A stretch of 64,000 nt of DNA from Photobacterium leiognathi (GTDB lineage: Bacteria; Pseudomonadota; Gammaproteobacteria; Enterobacterales; Vibrionaceae), in contig NZ_CP131599.1 of assembly GCF_030685535.1 (NCBI RefSeq), positions 186,001 through 250,000 of the forward strand, given 5' to 3'. Made by a program: the position numbers and the translations under genes. Below the pieces are notes generated by a model. That model was not told where the DNA came from. It worked only from the letters and a program-made list of their open reading frames with translations, and did not search any database. This document shows positions 19,961 through 29,100 of this stretch, in pieces; the first letter of the stretch is position 1, and each line of letters opens with the position of its first letter.

Positions 19961-21638
19961 TGTTCTTTCCACTAAGCTGCCAAAAATTAAAAAAGTTGTA
20001 CCACTGCAATGGTGCTTTGATTGTGTAGGACTCTAGCCTTGACGCATATTGCTGCACAGTCTCTTGTAATGCCGTTTCACGTGTCTTACGAGGCAAAATT
20101 AACTGCTCACTAAAAGGTTCAAAGTACACATCAAAATGTGGTGTCGCTTGGCTATCATCACGCAAGCCAAAGAGTGTGTAGACGGGTACTTTGAGCACAG
20201 AAGCAAGAATAAAAGGTCCTTGTGGGAATGGTGCTGGTTTACCTAAAAAGTCTGCCCATACCACACGTTGTTCTTTAGTCACTGAAGTGCGATCACCGAC
20301 AATGACCACCCATTCACCTTGCTCAACTTTTTGCTGCAACATGATCGCGGTATCTGCGCCTAATTCATTCACTTGAATAAGATTAAGATCAGAATCTGGG
20401 TTAATGGCCTTGAGCACCGCATTAAAGCGTTCAGCGTGTTCCGTAAAGACTAATGCGTTGATCTTAATATCGGGGTGGCGAGAGCTTAATGCTCGGCATA
20501 GCTCTAGATTTCCAAGGTGTGACCCCAGCACAACGATGCCTTGTTGGCGCTTTGCTAGCTCATTAAAGTGTTCGTCGCCGTGAATGGTTAAGTTATTTTC
20601 AGAATAGTCGCCTTTCCATGCCACCAGTTTATCTAACATGGTGTGAGTAAAAGACAGTAGATGATCGTAGCTATTGAGCTTTGACGGTAAAGCTAGCTGA
20701 TTGTCGCTGGCGTAGCTTTCAAGCTGTTCGAGATAATCCTCAGAGGCTTTTCGTGCTTTTTTACCAGTTATGTAGTAATAACCCATCACGGCTTTTAACA
20801 ATACGTTAAATGCTTTACGACCTAGCAGTGAATACACCGCGAGTAAGGTTTTAATACCTAAAATAGTGCCACGCTCAGCGTGTGAAGACCAATGCTGCTG
20901 TTCGATTGGCTTACGTTTAATCAGCTTGGGGATACGCGGCAACATGCCGAAAAACAGTTTGGTATGCATCCAACTGATTTTGACGTTATCCCATAGCGCA
21001 TCAAAGTGAGAAATGCCATCTTCTGGATAAATCACTTTGGTATCAATAAAACGAATATCGCCGTCATCCCAGTAAAAACGCACCATGATTTCAGTATCAA
21101 AATCCATTCGTAGCCCAAGTTGATTGTGATTAATCACATTAACGATTGGGCTAATAGGATAAGAGCGAAAGCCACACATGCTGTCTTTAATGTTAAAAGA
21201 CAAGGTTTCAATCCATACCCAAATATGGGTGGCATAACGCCCATATAAACGAGATTTCGGCACTGAATCATCATAGATAGGTTGACCAGAAATCAGTGCT
21301 TCAGGATGGGCTTGAGACTCTTCGAGTAGTTTAGGTAAGGCGGCTAAATCATGTTGACCATCGGCATCAATTTGGAGTGCATGGCTAAAACCAAGAAGAT
21401 CGGCTTGCTTTATACCTGCGATCACTGCACCGCCTTTACCTTGATTCTTTGGTAATGTGACTATGGTGATATTTGGGCGTTTAGCTTGCTCAGATAAAAT
21501 CTTTCGGGTAGCTAATTCGCTACCATCATCAACGATAATGATCGGAAAACCATAAGATGTGAGGGCATCAATCACCGCAGGCACTGTTGCACCATGGTTA
21601 TAGCAAGGGATCAGAAAGCAGGGGTTAAATGCATTCAT
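19947..21638 (-). CDS. apeJ: APE glycosyltransferase 2 / lysophospholipid acyltransferase fusion
   Basis: A 563-residue two-domain protein. Residues about 1-235 are a GT-A family 2 glycosyltransferase (FLIPCYNHGATVPAVIDAL, IIVDDGSE, ALQIDADGQHD). Residues about 270-560 are a LpxL/HtrB-like acyltransferase (VVLGSHLGNLELCRAL with H, and GDRTSVT). This fusion is typical of APE clusters and probably builds the lipid anchor to which the aryl polyene is attached. Overlaps the dehydratase gene by 4 nt. Confidence 0.88.
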   Translation of the reverse strand: MNAFNPCFLIPCYNHGATVPAVIDALTSYGFPIIIVDDGSELATRKILSEQAKRPNITIVTLPKNQGKGGAVIAGIKQADLLGFSHALQIDADGQHDLAALPKLLEESQAHPEALISGQPIYDDSVPKSRLYGRYATHIWVWIETLSFNIKDSMCGFRSYPISPIVNVINHNQLGLRMDFDTEIMVRFYWDDGDIRFIDTKVIYPEDGISHFDALWDNVKISWMHTKLFFGMLPRIPKLIKRKPIEQQHWSSHAERGTILGIKTLLAVYSLLGRKAFNVLLKAVMGYYYITGKKARKASEDYLEQLESYASDNQLALPSKLNSYDHLLSFTHTMLDKLVAWKGDYSENNLTIHGDEHFNELAKRQQGIVVLGSHLGNLELCRALSSRHPDIKINALVFTEHAERFNAVLKAINPDSDLNLIQVNELGADTAIMLQQKVEQGEWVVIVGDRTSVTKEQRVVWADFLGKPAPFPQGPFILASVLKVPVYTLFGLRDDSQATPHFDVYFEPFSEQLILPRKTRETALQETVQQYASRLESYTIKAPLQWYNFFNFWQLSGKNNDNQ

Positions 21639-22012
21639 GCTGGCTGCCCCAGTTTTATTTTTCCTGATGAATGTTTGTGTAATTCGTCATTATCATCGGT
21701 TGAGGTATAGCTAAAGTGTAATTTCTGCTGATCATCACGCCATTCCAGTGTCAGAGTAATGGTTGAGTCTGGCAAAATTGGCTCTTGGAATTTAATCACA
21801 TCCATGCCGTTAAAATGAGTGGGAATATCAGTAAAGCATTGCTTGGCAAAATGGACTGCCCAATCAATTTGGCTGACACCTGGTAGCAGTGGAAAAGACG
21901 GAAAATGTCCTTGAAAATCTGATAGCTGACCATCGGGACGTAAGGTAAGTTCTGCCTTATTGTCGTCGATATGTTGAGCGAGTAATGTTGGAGTTCTATT
22001 TGTCATCATCAT
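21635..22012 (-). CDS. apeI: APE 3-hydroxyacyl-ACP dehydratase-like protein
   Basis: A 125-residue hotdog-fold protein with GHFPSFPLLPGVSQIDWAVH, which matches the FabZ/FabA core (GHFP..P.LPGV). It is the dehydratase partner of the ApeO/ApeC condensing pair in known systems. It starts 15 nt after the end of the AMP-ligase gene and overlaps the GT/acyltransferase gene by 4 nt. Confidence 0.85.
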   Translation of the reverse strand: MMMTNRTPTLLAQHIDDNKAELTLRPDGQLSDFQGHFPSFPLLPGVSQIDWAVHFAKQCFTDIPTHFNGMDVIKFQEPILPDSTITLTLEWRDDQQKLHFSYTSTDDNDELHKHSSGKIKLGQPA

Positions 22013-22027
22013 TATTATTCTTTTTTG

Positions 22028-23422
22028 CTAGGCGTTATCGGCTTTAAATAACTGCTCTAAATCACTGACTAATCGCTTCCCTTGGGTGTTGAGTGGAATA
22101 CTCTCAACCAGTCGGTAACTACGTGGAATGCCGACAGGTTCGATCCACTGGCGCAGTTGTTGGCGTAATAGCAACCAAAACTTACCTTTGCCCATTAGCG
22201 CTATTTGCTGATGCCCTTCGTCTGTCAGTGTGATCACTGCCCCTAAGATTAGACGATTATCTTGCTCTAGCGGTAACACAGCCGCTTCATCAATCCATGG
22301 TAGCGAACATAAACGTTGTTCAACATCGGTGAGCGAAATTCGTTTTTCTTCAATTTTGATAATGCGGTCAGTACGACCTTTTAGCATGAAACGATCGTTA
22401 TCGATCAGTTCACAATGATCGCTGGTTTGATACCACTGAGTTTGATCAATAAACGGCGATAGGATCTTCAAGCATTGCTCGGCATTAAGCGCAATGTCGA
22501 TAGCTGGAAAACGCTGCCACGGTGTAGAGGTTTGTTGCTGTTGACGATACGCCATACCGCCGGTTTCTGTGCTGCCGAAAACTTCAAAAGGTAATTGTTC
22601 AAACAGGTGTTGGCATTGGTGAGCGGCAGCTAAAGGTAAAGGACCACCGGATGAGAAAATAGCACGATACTGTGAGGTTTTCTGTTCGTTATCGAGGCGC
22701 TTTAGCAAAGCAGGGCTGCTGATCAGCACATGATCATTGCTCGCTTGTGCCATTACTTGTTCAGGGTAGATCAAATCAAATCGACTAAAGCTACGATCAC
22801 AACATAATGGCTAAAGAATACGAAACAGTAAGCCGTAAATATGTTGGTGCGATACCGTACTGCTAATGGTGGCTTGTGCTAGTTTTTCGCCCCATAAGCT
22901 CTCAAGTTGAGCTATTTCATTATTCAGCAACGCCAGATTTTTATGAATGGCTTTCGGTGTACCACTAGAGCCAGAAGTAAATAGTGTGAGCTCAATAGCT
23001 TCAAGTGCTAGAGGGGTAAATGGTGTAGCGTTGTTAGCACTTGCTTGCCAGTCAATATCGTTGAGCTTTAGGCTAATACAATCACTTGGACATTGAATAT
23101 TGTTGTCGTGCAACAAGCCATCAAAATGGTGGCTAAGTTCAGCTAATGCTGCTGGCTGGTGATTGCTCGGTAAAACCAGTTGGTGTTTACTGTGCGCCAG
23201 TGCCATAAATGCCACAGCAAAAAAGTAGCTATCTTCACAACATATCGCCCATTGCTTAGCGTCATAGTGTGCAAGGGTTTGGCATAGCAGTGTAACATCA
23301 TGGGTAAATTGCGCCCAAGATGCGTTACCTGAAGGATCGACAGACACAGGAGAATGGCGATGAGACTGCAGCATCAACTGAGAGAGTGACGTCATTGTTG
23401 TGGGCAGTGTTAATGGTTCCAT
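22028..23422 (-). pseudogene. apeH: APE AMP-dependent acyl ligase interrupted by an in-frame TAG
   Basis: ApeH activates the aromatic starter acid and loads it onto an ACP. The full frame is 464 codons. The N-terminal half holds the adenylation P-loop (TLFTSGSSGTPKAIHKN); the C-terminal half holds FGSTETGGMAYRQ, YQTSDHCELIDNDRFMLKGR and the C-terminal lid with LPWIDEAAVLPLE. Codon 204 (22811-22813) is TAG; the frame continues without shift through PLCCDRSFSRFDLIYPEQ. Homologues are expected to have Trp there (..LLFRILWPL..), so this looks like TGG changed to TAG. The second part could only be made by readthrough or by reinitiation, and neither half would be active alone. Confidence 0.88.
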
Positions 23423-23488
23423 GATAATTCCGGTGTTGAAGGTGAAGATGAACGGCTATGGCAGCAGATGAGGGACAAGCCCTTAACC

Positions 23489-24052
23489 TTATTGTGATTT
23501 ACGTTGAACGAATTGGCGAATTATCCATTCAATCGCAAACAGGCTGCCTGCAAAAACGTAGCTGATCAAACCGTTGTATAACGTCCACATTTGAAGGGGA
23601 AGGAAACACGTGGTTAAGGCGATTGCACCATTGATAATGAAAAACAAGCACCAGATCTTGGTTACATTACGAGTGTAACGGACACCTCTCGGTGGTAAAT
23701 CGGGTTCTTGTAGTCGTGCTAATCGCTCTATCAGGCTTTGCTTTTGCCACAGACTGGCACCAAACAACCCTAGCATCAGTACATTGACTATCACGGGGTA
23801 ATATAAAAACCAGCCGTGTTCACGGAAGACGCTACCGAGTAGAGCAAGTATTAAGCCTGCACCACCACTTAGCCACGCAATGTACTTGAGTTCACGAAGT
23901 TGGGTTTGTTTAGCGGCAATGATCCGAAGAAGAAACAAGACGGCAAGCAGTCCTGCGACTACCCCCACCCCCCAACGGCTTAAACCATAGTAAACCGCGA
24001 GAGGATAGGCGAGTAACGCTAATGCTGACACTGCAGTCAGCAAACGCATCAT
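23489..24052 (-). CDS. apeG: APE cluster integral membrane protein (COG4648 type)
   Basis: 187 residues with six predicted hydrophobic helices (e.g. WGVGVVAGLLAVLFLLRI and FFIINGAIALTTCFLPLQMW). The conserved middle segment PDLPPRGVRYTRNVTKIWC is typical of this APE-associated family. It lies between the ACP gene (ATGA overlap region) and the AMP ligase. Role unknown. Confidence 0.83.
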   Translation of the reverse strand: MMRLLTAVSALALLAYPLAVYYGLSRWGVGVVAGLLAVLFLLRIIAAKQTQLRELKYIAWLSGGAGLILALLGSVFREHGWFLYYPVIVNVLMLGLFGASLWQKQSLIERLARLQEPDLPPRGVRYTRNVTKIWCLFFIINGAIALTTCFLPLQMWTLYNGLISYVFAGSLFAIEWIIRQFVQRKSQ

Positions 24053-24055
24053 GGA

Positions 24056-24310
24056 TTATTCCTTAACTAGCTCGATCACAGCATCGACAACATCATCAAC
24101 GGTGCGCACTGTTTTGAACTCTTCAGGTTTGATTTTTTGACCTGTTAGGTTTTGTAGATGAACCACCAAATCAACCGCATCAATACTGTCTAGATCAAGA
24201 TCTGTGTATAGATTGGTTTGTGGTTGAATGTCATCCGCATCAAGTTCAAATAGCTCTACAAGCACGTTTTTAACTTGATCAAATACTTGGTTACGGTTTG
24301 CTTCTGTCAT
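24056..24310 (-). CDS. apeF: APE acyl carrier protein 2
   Basis: 84 residues. The phosphopantetheine Ser is in DLDLDSIDAVDLVVHLQ. An acidic four-helix ACP; elongation intermediates of the polyene are expected to sit on one of the two ACPs. Follows the first ACP by 26 nt. Confidence 0.92.
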   Translation of the reverse strand: MTEANRNQVFDQVKNVLVELFELDADDIQPQTNLYTDLDLDSIDAVDLVVHLQNLTGQKIKPEEFKTVRTVDDVVDAVIELVKE

Positions 24311-24336
24311 ATTCTAATACGCTGCTTTATATGTAT

Positions 24337-24594
24337 TTATTTTTTATTGTTAGAGATGTAGTTTGCTAGATTTGCTACCGACGCGAAGTGCTCGCGAGTG
24401 TTAGTGTCATCAGCATCAATAACAATATTGTACTTCTTCTTAATCGCTAAGCCCAATTCCAGAGCGTCGATAGAGTCAAGGCCTAGACCATCATTAAAAA
24501 GAGGCGCATCTGTCTCGATATCATCAACCGTGATGTCTTCAAGGTTTAATGATTCAATGATCAGTGCTTTTAATTCGTTGTGTAGTTGTTCCAT
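24337..24594 (-). CDS. apeE: APE acyl carrier protein 1
   Basis: 85 residues, with the 4'-phosphopantetheine site GLGLDSIDALELGLAI. An acidic ACP fold (EDITVDDIETDAPLFNDG). Preceded by the acyltransferase gene by 5 nt, paired with a second ACP downstream. Confidence 0.92.
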   Translation of the reverse strand: MEQLHNELKALIIESLNLEDITVDDIETDAPLFNDGLGLDSIDALELGLAIKKKYNIVIDADDTNTREHFASVANLANYISNNKK

Positions 24595-24599
24595 AGTAC

Positions 24600-25433
24600 C
24601 TACTTATGATTGTTATCATGCTGCTCAATCGTGTGTTGGGCAGGAAAAATGGCCTCGCCAAGATAACGATTGAGCTTACGCGCTGCAGTCGTGGCTGAAT
24701 CACTGCTTTCCAGAAATGATCCGATCTCTATTTTATCCTTTACTTCAACTAAGAAGAAAGGCTTGGTATCAGGCACTTGATACCACTTCTTCTCTTTAGT
24801 TAAGAAGCTTGGCTCTACGGTGATATGAATAACACGTAGATCTGATTCTGTGCGTACCGCAATCTGTGCTGCACCACGTTGTAATTTGGACTTTTTCCCC
24901 GGTGTTGTGCGCGTACCTTCAGGGAAAACCAATAAAACATTACCGTTACCTAAACGCTCACTACAGCCATCTAATAAGCTTTCAGGATCTTTATTGGGAA
25001 TGTAGCCCGCCGCTTTCACAATGCCTTTCATAAATGGGTTATGCCAAATAGCGGCTTTTACTAAGCAATCACATTGTGGCAGTCGTGATGCAATTAATAC
25101 GTAGTCAATTAAGCTTGGATGGTTTGCCACAATAAGGCAATTGCGATCATTTGCTAATAGTTCGGTATTTTCAAAACGGTAATCAATCGCTCCCCAAAAA
25201 CGCATGGTACGACAGAAAAAATCAAACGCTTGTTGAATGATTTTCTGCACCTTAAATTCACGCTGCTGCGTATCTTTGGCTGTACGTGTCATGAGTGGGA
25301 AGACAATAAAAGTCAACGCCAGTGCGCCTAATCCAAAGATGGTAAAGCAGAAACCGGTTGCGAAAATCCGCCAGTATTTATTCAGACGTTGTGCCACTGT
25401 CAGCGTTGAATTTGGCATTATTTGCGTTTCCAC
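24600..25433 (-). CDS. apeD: APE 1-acylglycerol-3-phosphate-type acyltransferase
   Basis: 277 residues: an N-terminal membrane segment (FATGFCFTIFGLGALALTFI) and a PlsC-type domain with the HX4D motif in NHPSLIDYVLIA and the FPEGTRTTPGKK block. Probably acylates the lipid part of the APE product. Overlaps the chain-length-factor gene by 16 nt. ATG codons slightly downstream of 25433 are also possible. Confidence 0.88.
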   Translation of the reverse strand: METQIMPNSTLTVAQRLNKYWRIFATGFCFTIFGLGALALTFIVFPLMTRTAKDTQQREFKVQKIIQQAFDFFCRTMRFWGAIDYRFENTELLANDRNCLIVANHPSLIDYVLIASRLPQCDCLVKAAIWHNPFMKGIVKAAGYIPNKDPESLLDGCSERLGNGNVLLVFPEGTRTTPGKKSKLQRGAAQIAVRTESDLRVIHITVEPSFLTKEKKWYQVPDTKPFFLVEVKDKIEIGSFLESSDSATTAARKLNRYLGEAIFPAQHTIEQHDNNHK

Positions 25434-26146
25434 TGCCAGCAGTGACGTTGATCGGCAATAGCAAATTGGTTGTCGCCTAATGCGAGATGCTTAATGACAT
25501 CCAGTGTTTGCGGGTAGCCCATATTCACATCCTTTGTTGGCTTATCAACTGCCTTCCATTGCAGTGTGTAGTCATCGCCAGCAGAAAGAATCGCACTAAA
25601 GGCATAACCTTGATAGGCATCATTCTCAAATGCTTGGTATTGCTCGGGAAGTGGTTCGTCAAAATCAACCAGCAATACTTGGTGTTGTGGGTTATCGTTT
25701 AAGTAACATGCCGCTTCAATTAACGCTGAATGCAGTGTGTGTTCACCTGCCGATAACGATGTTACCGGGATCGGCTGTTTGGTGATGATGGTATAAAGAC
25801 CCGCTGCGGTATTGTGAACAGATTGAGAGAAAGCGATAGGTGAAGCATCGTCACCGTCAATGATGGATTCAATCAGATTAACCGTGCGATGAAGTTCGCC
25901 GTGGCGACTAGCAAAAATGATGTAATCGATATCTTTTTCATCAGCGAGTGATAGCGCGCTTTGCAGTGCAAGCTTAGTTAAATTGCTCATGCGTCGACGC
26001 ATCATGGCTGGAATTTTATTAAACTTGATCGGCTCAGGTGCTTGAGGCCAGCGTTGGGTTTCTGCCCATTCTTGCCATTCTGAAGAGGAGGAAAGACCTA
26101 AAGAAAGGGCTGTCCATTCATTAATAGTAAAGTGCACCGAGTTCAT
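25418..26146 (-). CDS. apeC: APE chain-length-factor-like ketosynthase fragment
   Basis: 242 residues of the beta-ketoacyl synthase N-terminal-like family (PF13723 type), found in APE clusters as the non-catalytic partner of ApeO. The region around SPIAFSQSVHNTAAGLYTI and PVTSLSAGEHTLHSALIEA replaces the normal T-A-C-S-S-G nucleophile motif, so no active Cys is seen. First gene of the minus-strand cluster, divergent from a small lipoprotein gene across 228 bp that must hold both promoters. Confidence 0.85.
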   Translation of the reverse strand: MNSVHFTINEWTALSLGLSSSSEWQEWAETQRWPQAPEPIKFNKIPAMMRRRMSNLTKLALQSALSLADEKDIDYIIFASRHGELHRTVNLIESIIDGDDASPIAFSQSVHNTAAGLYTIITKQPIPVTSLSAGEHTLHSALIEAACYLNDNPQHQVLLVDFDEPLPEQYQAFENDAYQGYAFSAILSAGDDYTLQWKAVDKPTKDVNMGYPQTLDVIKHLALGDNQFAIADQRHCWQWKRK

Positions 26147-26374
26147 TATTAGCCGTCTGAGTAATATCTATTGTTATAATTTGAATTTGTCTATGATAAT
26201 AAAATCCGTTGCTTATTGAAAAAGGTATTTGGAATTAAAGCTTAGCTTGTAAACTCTTCTTCAAATAAGTGATATTGATAGTCAGTTATCATAAGTATTA
26301 CAAGCTTAATATAGACAGCAAAATAATGCTTAGCCGATAAAATTCTAACTAATAACAGCGATAATAATTAAACA

Positions 26375-26773
26375 ATGAAAAAACTTTTCTTAACAACTTT
26401 AGCTAGCTTGCTTATTGTCGGTTGTACCAGTAAACCTGTTATGAACTTAAACAATGTTTATGTACCAACCGCAGTGACGGGACAACAGCACACGGCAGAA
26501 GATGTACAAAAAGCGATTTTAACTGCCGCAGAACAGCGTGGTTGGAGTGCGCGAGTGATCAAGCCGGGATTAATTTTGGCGAATATTTCGGTGCGAACTC
26601 ATAGTGCAACGATTGAGATCCCATACTCATCAACCAGCTATAGCATTGACTATAAAGACAGCCAAAACCTAGATTACGACGGTACTGATATTCATCGTAA
26701 TTACAATAATTGGGTGGTGAGACTTTCTCGTTCAATCCAACAACAACTGGGTGTAAGTACCCAAAATTACTAA
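26375..26773 (+). CDS. apeA: small APE-associated lipoprotein
   Basis: 132 residues. Signal peptide with lipobox LLIVGCTSK (Cys17), then a compact alpha/beta domain (AEDVQKAILTAAEQRGWSAR; TIEIPYSSTSYSIDYKDSQN; NYNNWVVRLSRSIQQQL). Proteins of this kind begin APE clusters in enterobacteria and are sometimes mislabelled excinuclease subunit. It is divergent from the main cluster and co-directional with the methyltransferase gene. Confidence 0.78.
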   Translation: MKKLFLTTLASLLIVGCTSKPVMNLNNVYVPTAVTGQQHTAEDVQKAILTAAEQRGWSARVIKPGLILANISVRTHSATIEIPYSSTSYSIDYKDSQNLDYDGTDIHRNYNNWVVRLSRSIQQQLGVSTQNY

Positions 26774-26912
26774 GAAAATAGTGGTGTTTGTTGGTAAGTT
26801 ATTGAACCTAAAGGTGACATGGTTAATTATCAATAATTTGTTTTAGAACAATAATGCCCCCTCAAGGGTCGATAGAATAAGCGCTGACTTTGTAACTGAT
26901 GTTAGGTGTCGC

Positions 26913-27980
26913 GTGACCCATTATTCTATTGATCCTTTCAATGCTCTTGATGCAAAAACAGAAGCGCAAAAACTCGCTTTTGCTCCTATCGTATTTCAAA
27001 CCGCTAAGTCACTGCGTGATCTTGGTATTCTCGCTGCATTAGATGAAGTGAAAAAAGAAGGGCTGGATGCTGCTGCCATTTCACAGCGTACAGGGATCAG
27101 TGAATATGGGGCCAAAGTGCTATTAGATATGGGGTTAAGTGCTCATATCGTAACGTGGCAAGCGCCGAATTATCGTTTAGCGAATCTTGGTTACTATCTA
27201 TTGCATGATGGTATGACACGAGCGAATTTAGATTTCACTGCCGATGTTTGTTATGCCGCCATGATGCACCTTTCTGAATCAATTAAAGAAAGTAAACCTG
27301 CTAGCTTAGTGGAACTCGGTGATTGGGAAACCATTTACCAAGGGTTATCGCAATTGCCAACGGCAGCCAAAGAAAGCTGGTTTAACTTCGATCATTTCTA
27401 TTCTGATCGCTCATTCCCGTTATTGCTTGAGCGTGTGTTTGCTAAAAAGCCCAAGCGTTTATTTGATATTGGTGGTAACACGGGGAAATGGGCGCAACAG
27501 TGCTGTGCCTATGATCCTGATGTGAATGTCACCATTATCGACTTGCCACAACAAATTGAAATGGCACTAACGCAAGCACAAGAAAAAGGCTTGGCTGAAC
27601 GCATTGATGGTGTTGGTATCAATGTGCTGGATAAAACTCAAGCGCTACCGCAAGGTGCCGATGTGTGGTGGATGAGCCAGTTCTTAGATTGTTTCTCGCC
27701 AATGGAAATTCTCAGTATTTTACGTCGAGTAAGAGAAGCCATGTCACCGGGTGCGACTGTGTATATTCTTGAGCTGTTTTGGGATGCACAGCGCTATGAA
27801 GCTGCCACCTATAGCTTGAATGCAACCTCGTTATATTTCACCTGTTTAGCAAATGGTAATAGCCGTTTCTACCGCAGTGAAGACTTCCTTGAAATTGTCG
27901 CAGAAGCTGGGCTTGTGGTTGTTGAGCGAGAAGATAACATCGGTTTAGGTCATACCTTACTGACACTGGCTGCGGCATAA
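26913..27980 (+). CDS. apeB: SAM-dependent methyltransferase of the APE cluster
   Basis: 355 residues, GTG start (no ATG option at this end; TTAGGTG 5-10 nt upstream). An N-terminal winged-helix/dimerisation domain (LDAAAISQRTGISEYGAKV) is followed by a class I methyltransferase domain with the SAM glycine loop FDIGGNTGKWAQQ and acidic loop VTIIDLPQQIEMA, then DVWWMSQFLDCF. The architecture is that of small-molecule O-methyltransferases. It may methylate the aryl head group. It converges with the hydrolase gene 10 nt downstream. Confidence 0.85.
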   Translation: MTHYSIDPFNALDAKTEAQKLAFAPIVFQTAKSLRDLGILAALDEVKKEGLDAAAISQRTGISEYGAKVLLDMGLSAHIVTWQAPNYRLANLGYYLLHDGMTRANLDFTADVCYAAMMHLSESIKESKPASLVELGDWETIYQGLSQLPTAAKESWFNFDHFYSDRSFPLLLERVFAKKPKRLFDIGGNTGKWAQQCCAYDPDVNVTIIDLPQQIEMALTQAQEKGLAERIDGVGINVLDKTQALPQGADVWWMSQFLDCFSPMEILSILRRVREAMSPGATVYILELFWDAQRYEAATYSLNATSLYFTCLANGNSRFYRSEDFLEIVAEAGLVVVEREDNIGLGHTLLTLAAA

Positions 27981-27989
27981 CCTGACGTT

Positions 27990-28859
27990 TTACTTCTCTT
28001 GATAGGCGATCATCTCTATTGGCGTAACAGAAGTTTGGTTTCTTACTAATTGCTCAGTGGCTTTTAACCATTGAGCAATATGTTGCTGGTGGTGTGGGTG
28101 TTCATTTGTCATCGCTCTGGCATGGCGGCAATCATCTAACGCCATAAACGTTTTTGAGCCTTTAATATGCTGATAAACATGTTCACCAAATTCAAAAGGC
28201 ACGACCGCATCATGCTGACAATGGATCACTAACGCATGGCTTGACGGGACACGATGTAAGCTTTGCTCGGCTGCATAGTCATCACGCATGATAAATTGCG
28301 CAAACCAGTCATACATGATGCCAAATGGGCTTTGGCGTAATACAAATTGGGCTTCTTTGATGTAACTGCTAAACGGTGAATCGAGGATCATGCCATCGAT
28401 AGCCACTGGGTTATCCGCCCACGCACGTAGGAAAATATTACTACTGATTGAGGTCGCAACTACAAATAACGGCTGGTGGTTGTATTGGTTGATAAAGTTC
28501 AGCATTGAAATAGCATCAAGGTAGGCTGCTTTATCGGTTGCATTGCCTGTTGAATAACCAAAGCCTGAATAGTCAAAGGTCAGAACATTAAAACGGTGTT
28601 GAGTCAGCCATACGACTTTTTCTTGGGTTTGCTCCATTTGCCCACTATTGCCATGAAAATGCACAATCGTGCCGCGTTGTGGTGAGTTTGAAGCAGGGAA
28701 AAGGCGATAAGCAATGTGATTGCCCGATAGTGAATATACACGCGAGACTTTTTCGCTTGGATCGCGTTCATTAGTGGGTGAAAAGAACGCTTGGTTAGCA
28801 CATCCATTAAGTGATAGGACTGTTAGTAAGCTAATGAGATATAACAATGATTTCATCAT
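27990..28859 (-). CDS. alpha/beta-hydrolase lipoprotein
   Basis: 289 residues with a lipoprotein signal (LLTVLSLNGCANQ, Cys20). Hydrolase fold: oxyanion region FHGNSGQMEQT, DYSGFGYSTG, nucleophile elbow VVATSISSNIF (Ser in A-T-S-I-S rather than the canonical G-x-S-x-G), a catalytic Asp candidate in HCQHDAVVPFEFGEH and His in DDCRHARAM. COG1073-like. Proteins of this type occur next to APE genes; substrate unknown. Confidence 0.82.
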   Translation of the reverse strand: MMKSLLYLISLLTVLSLNGCANQAFFSPTNERDPSEKVSRVYSLSGNHIAYRLFPASNSPQRGTIVHFHGNSGQMEQTQEKVVWLTQHRFNVLTFDYSGFGYSTGNATDKAAYLDAISMLNFINQYNHQPLFVVATSISSNIFLRAWADNPVAIDGMILDSPFSSYIKEAQFVLRQSPFGIMYDWFAQFIMRDDYAAEQSLHRVPSSHALVIHCQHDAVVPFEFGEHVYQHIKGSKTFMALDDCRHARAMTNEHPHHQQHIAQWLKATEQLVRNQTSVTPIEMIAYQEK

Positions 28860-29100
28860 CTTGCCTTCCGCTCACCCGACATAATGATAAGTGTGTACAG
28901 CGTGGCGAAAAAATGTGATCTCGTTTATGAGAAATCACAACAATGATTCATATATCCATTTTTTAAAGCAAAGGCTTGGGGCAAGAAGTGGCGCGATGAC
29001 AGATCTTTGCTAAACTTCCTGCTCGCATTAACAGGCCGTTTAACCTTATCGAGTCATACCTTAGATAAGTGCATTCTATCGTGATCAAAGGAACAAGATT

